A stretch of 36,753 nucleotides of DNA, taken from the NCBI RefSeq assembly GCF_913020055.1, contig NZ_CAJWCF010000047.1, forward strand, positions 1 through 36,753, written 5' to 3'. The DNA comes from an uncultured Paraglaciecola sp. Lineage in GTDB: Bacteria; Pseudomonadota; Gammaproteobacteria; Enterobacterales; Alteromonadaceae. How positions within the stretch are numbered: the stretch's first letter is position 1; the number at the start of each line of letters is the position of its first letter. A program made the position numbers and the translations under genes. This document shows positions 35,209 to 36,753 of the stretch, one piece after another. The notes under the pieces were generated by a model. It saw nothing but the letters and a program-made list of their open reading frames with translations, had not been told where the DNA came from and made no database searches.

Positions 35209-36501
35209 ATGAAAATAGCAGACACCAGTGGTCAAGATACCGCTGTCGTAAAACAGTCTAATAATAAGACAAAATGGCTACTCTTAGGTTTGATTGTGAT
35301 TGTAGTTTTGGCCTACATGATCCTCGCCCCTGCCATCAGTAATTGGTCTAACTCAGATACCAGTGTTTCTGCACAAAGAGTACGTTTAGCCACAGTGACG
35401 CAAGGTGACTTTGTACGTGACTTATCAGTTCAGGGACGCGTAGTAGCAGCTGTCAGCCCTAAGCTATACAGTCCAGCGCAAGGCACTATTACATTTGAAG
35501 TTGATGCAGGTGATACCGTATTAAAAGGTCAAGTACTCGCCACCATAGACAGCCCAGAACTCACCAACCAGCTCAAACAGGAGCAATCAGCCCTGCAACG
35601 TTTACAAATGGAATTAGACAGACAAAAAATCCAATCCAGTAAACAAGCACTGGTTAATCAAAAAGCGGTAGACCTAGCTAAAGTATCCCTCACCGCTGCG
35701 GATAGAGAGAAGCGCCGAGCAGACAAGGCATTCTCCAGCCAGTCCATTAGCCAGATTGATTTTGAAAAAGCCCAGGACGACCTAGAGAACGCACGTTTAG
35801 TGTTTAAACATTCAGTTAAAGATGCCGAGCTTAATTTAGAGAGTTTAGAGTTTGAAGTGAAAACAAAACGTCTGTTTGTCGAGCGTCAAAAGTTATTGGT
35901 TACAGAGCTTAGCCGTCAAGTAGATGAATTGATCCTACTGTCGCCGGTCAATGGTCTAGTCGGCAACTTGTCTGTAGAGCAAAAAAATCAGGTGGCAAAA
36001 AACCAATCTATTTTAAGCGTGGTGGATTTATCTGAATTTGAAATAGAAGTCGATATTCCAGAAAGTTACGCCGATGACTTAGCCATTGGCATGGCCGCCC
36101 AAATCAACCTCAATGGTGAAACGCATTCAGCAAAACTCGTGACCATCTCACCTGAAATTGAGAACAATCAGGTTACCGGTAGAGTGCGTTTTGCCTCCCT
36201 TTCCCAAGGTGGTGTTAGCCAACCTCAAGGCCTACGTCAAAATCAACGTCTAACAACACGGATTTTGATGGAAAACAAACAAGATGTGTTAATGGTGCAA
36301 CGTGGGCAATTTTTGGAAACCGGAAACGGCAGAGTCGCTTATATAGTCAAAAATGACATGGCTGAACGCACGTCTATCGCCACCGGTGCTCGGAGTTTAT
36401 CTAGTGTGGAGGTGCTTAATGGCCTTGCAGTTGGTGACACCATAATAGTCTCAGGCACAGACCAATTTAATGGCGTACAAAGTGTCTTAATTACTCAATA
36501 G
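35209..36501 (+). CDS. HlyD-type periplasmic adaptor of an ABC exporter (copy 2)
   Basis: A 430-residue paralogue of the adaptor at 31242, alignable from first to last residue with only small gaps. Shared stretches include SPKLYSPAQGTIT, DREKRRAD, DIPESYADDLAIGM and SPEIENNQVTGRVRFA. It has the same order of parts: one membrane helix (about 23-44), lipoyl halves around a coiled-coil hairpin, and barrel domains. Many third-codon differences even where the protein is identical show an old duplication kept by selection. It is followed after 52 bases by the ABC ATPase gene, so it may be the adaptor of that ATPase while copy 1 serves the permease pair, or both may serve one pump. Confidence 0.92.
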   Translation: MKIADTSGQDTAVVKQSNNKTKWLLLGLIVIVVLAYMILAPAISNWSNSDTSVSAQRVRLATVTQGDFVRDLSVQGRVVAAVSPKLYSPAQGTITFEVDAGDTVLKGQVLATIDSPELTNQLKQEQSALQRLQMELDRQKIQSSKQALVNQKAVDLAKVSLTAADREKRRADKAFSSQSISQIDFEKAQDDLENARLVFKHSVKDAELNLESLEFEVKTKRLFVERQKLLVTELSRQVDELILLSPVNGLVGNLSVEQKNQVAKNQSILSVVDLSEFEIEVDIPESYADDLAIGMAAQINLNGETHSAKLVTISPEIENNQVTGRVRFASLSQGGVSQPQGLRQNQRLTTRILMENKQDVLMVQRGQFLETGNGRVAYIVKNDMAERTSIATGARSLSSVEVLNGLAVGDTIIVSGTDQFNGVQSVLITQ

Positions 36502-36553
36502 CTACTCAATAATTTAAAACAAATAATCACAATTACAGTTAGGGACAGTTCTA

Positions 36554-36753
36554 ATGTTAAAAATGACAGACGTAAAAAAGGTATTTCGCACGGATTTAGT
36601 TGAAACTCATGCATTGCGCGATTTTAATTTGCATGTGGGTGAAGGTGAATTTGTTGCTGTGACTGGGCCTTCAGGCTCGGGTAAAACAACATTTTTAAAC
36701 ATCGCTGGATTACTCGAAACCTTTAATAGCGGAACCTACGAGTTAGACGGTCA
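36554..36753 (+). CDS. ABC transporter ATP-binding protein (LolD/MacB type), truncated by window edge
   Basis: The first 66 residues of an ATPase, running off the right edge. It begins MLKMTDVKKVFRTDLVETHALRDF, as in the LolD/MacB subfamily, and has a complete Walker A, GPSGSGKTT, followed by LNIAGLLETFNSGTYELDG. An AGGGA ribosome site precedes the ATG. It supplies the energy for FtsX-type permeases and is the only ATPase in view, so it most likely drives the pair upstream, or another pair beyond the edge. Truncation is due to the window, not a mutation. Confidence 0.92.
   Translation, partial: MLKMTDVKKVFRTDLVETHALRDFNLHVGEGEFVAVTGPSGSGKTTFLNIAGLLETFNSGTYELDG

Overview
The window looks like chromosomal DNA of a marine gammaproteobacterium of the order Alteromonadales (a Paraglaciecola/Glaciecola/Alteromonas-like organism). 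This is inferred from moderate-to-low GC, near E. coli-like RNase E, RluC, YceD and Fab proteins, and the mix of RND pumps, an ECF sigma/VWA operon and tandem FtsX-type exporters. I see no phage, insertion sequence, CRISPR array, rRNA or tRNA. All genes appear intact except the ABC ATPase cut off by the right edge.

1-9117, core block. The minus strand carries the conserved cluster yceD-rpmF-plsX-fabH-fabD-fabG-acpP-fabF, which makes ribosomal protein L32, the phospholipid starter enzyme PlsX and the type II fatty acid synthesis machinery. acpP has its own good sigma70 promoter and a strong hairpin behind it, so carrier protein can be made in excess over FabF. maf (yceF) is divergent from yceD. 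A HAD phosphatase and rluC follow on the minus strand. Both yceD and rluC have a -10-like hexamer almost touching the start codon and no Shine-Dalgarno. A 604-base gap then separates rluC from the divergent rne and holds a structured rne leader.

9118-13546, RNA metabolism. rne encodes RNase E with a membrane-anchor helix and a long disordered tail. It ends at a strong terminator and is followed by the DEAD-box helicase gene rhlE.

13547-17328, minus strand. A tightly overlapping operon encodes a YfbK-like VWA lipoprotein, an ECF sigma factor and a one-TM protein that is probably its anti-sigma, with yaiI at the end. The stop/start overlaps suggest translational coupling.

17623-25402, plus strand. 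One lipoprotein adaptor and two different RND permeases (an MdtABC-like layout) are followed by a 52-residue membrane protein. No outer-membrane channel gene is present, so a TolC-like channel encoded elsewhere is presumed.

25424-31053, assorted metabolism: a TerB-like protein, a YghZ-type aldo/keto reductase paired with a TrmH-family methyltransferase, a stand-alone class I HMG-CoA reductase, and a molybdopterin oxidoreductase of the formate dehydrogenase type.

31242-36753, plus strand. An exporter locus in the order adaptor, FtsX-type permease, FtsX-type permease, second paralogous adaptor, ABC ATPase (truncated). The two adaptors are old duplicates. This is the most likely place for an under-described system, and its remainder lies beyond the window.
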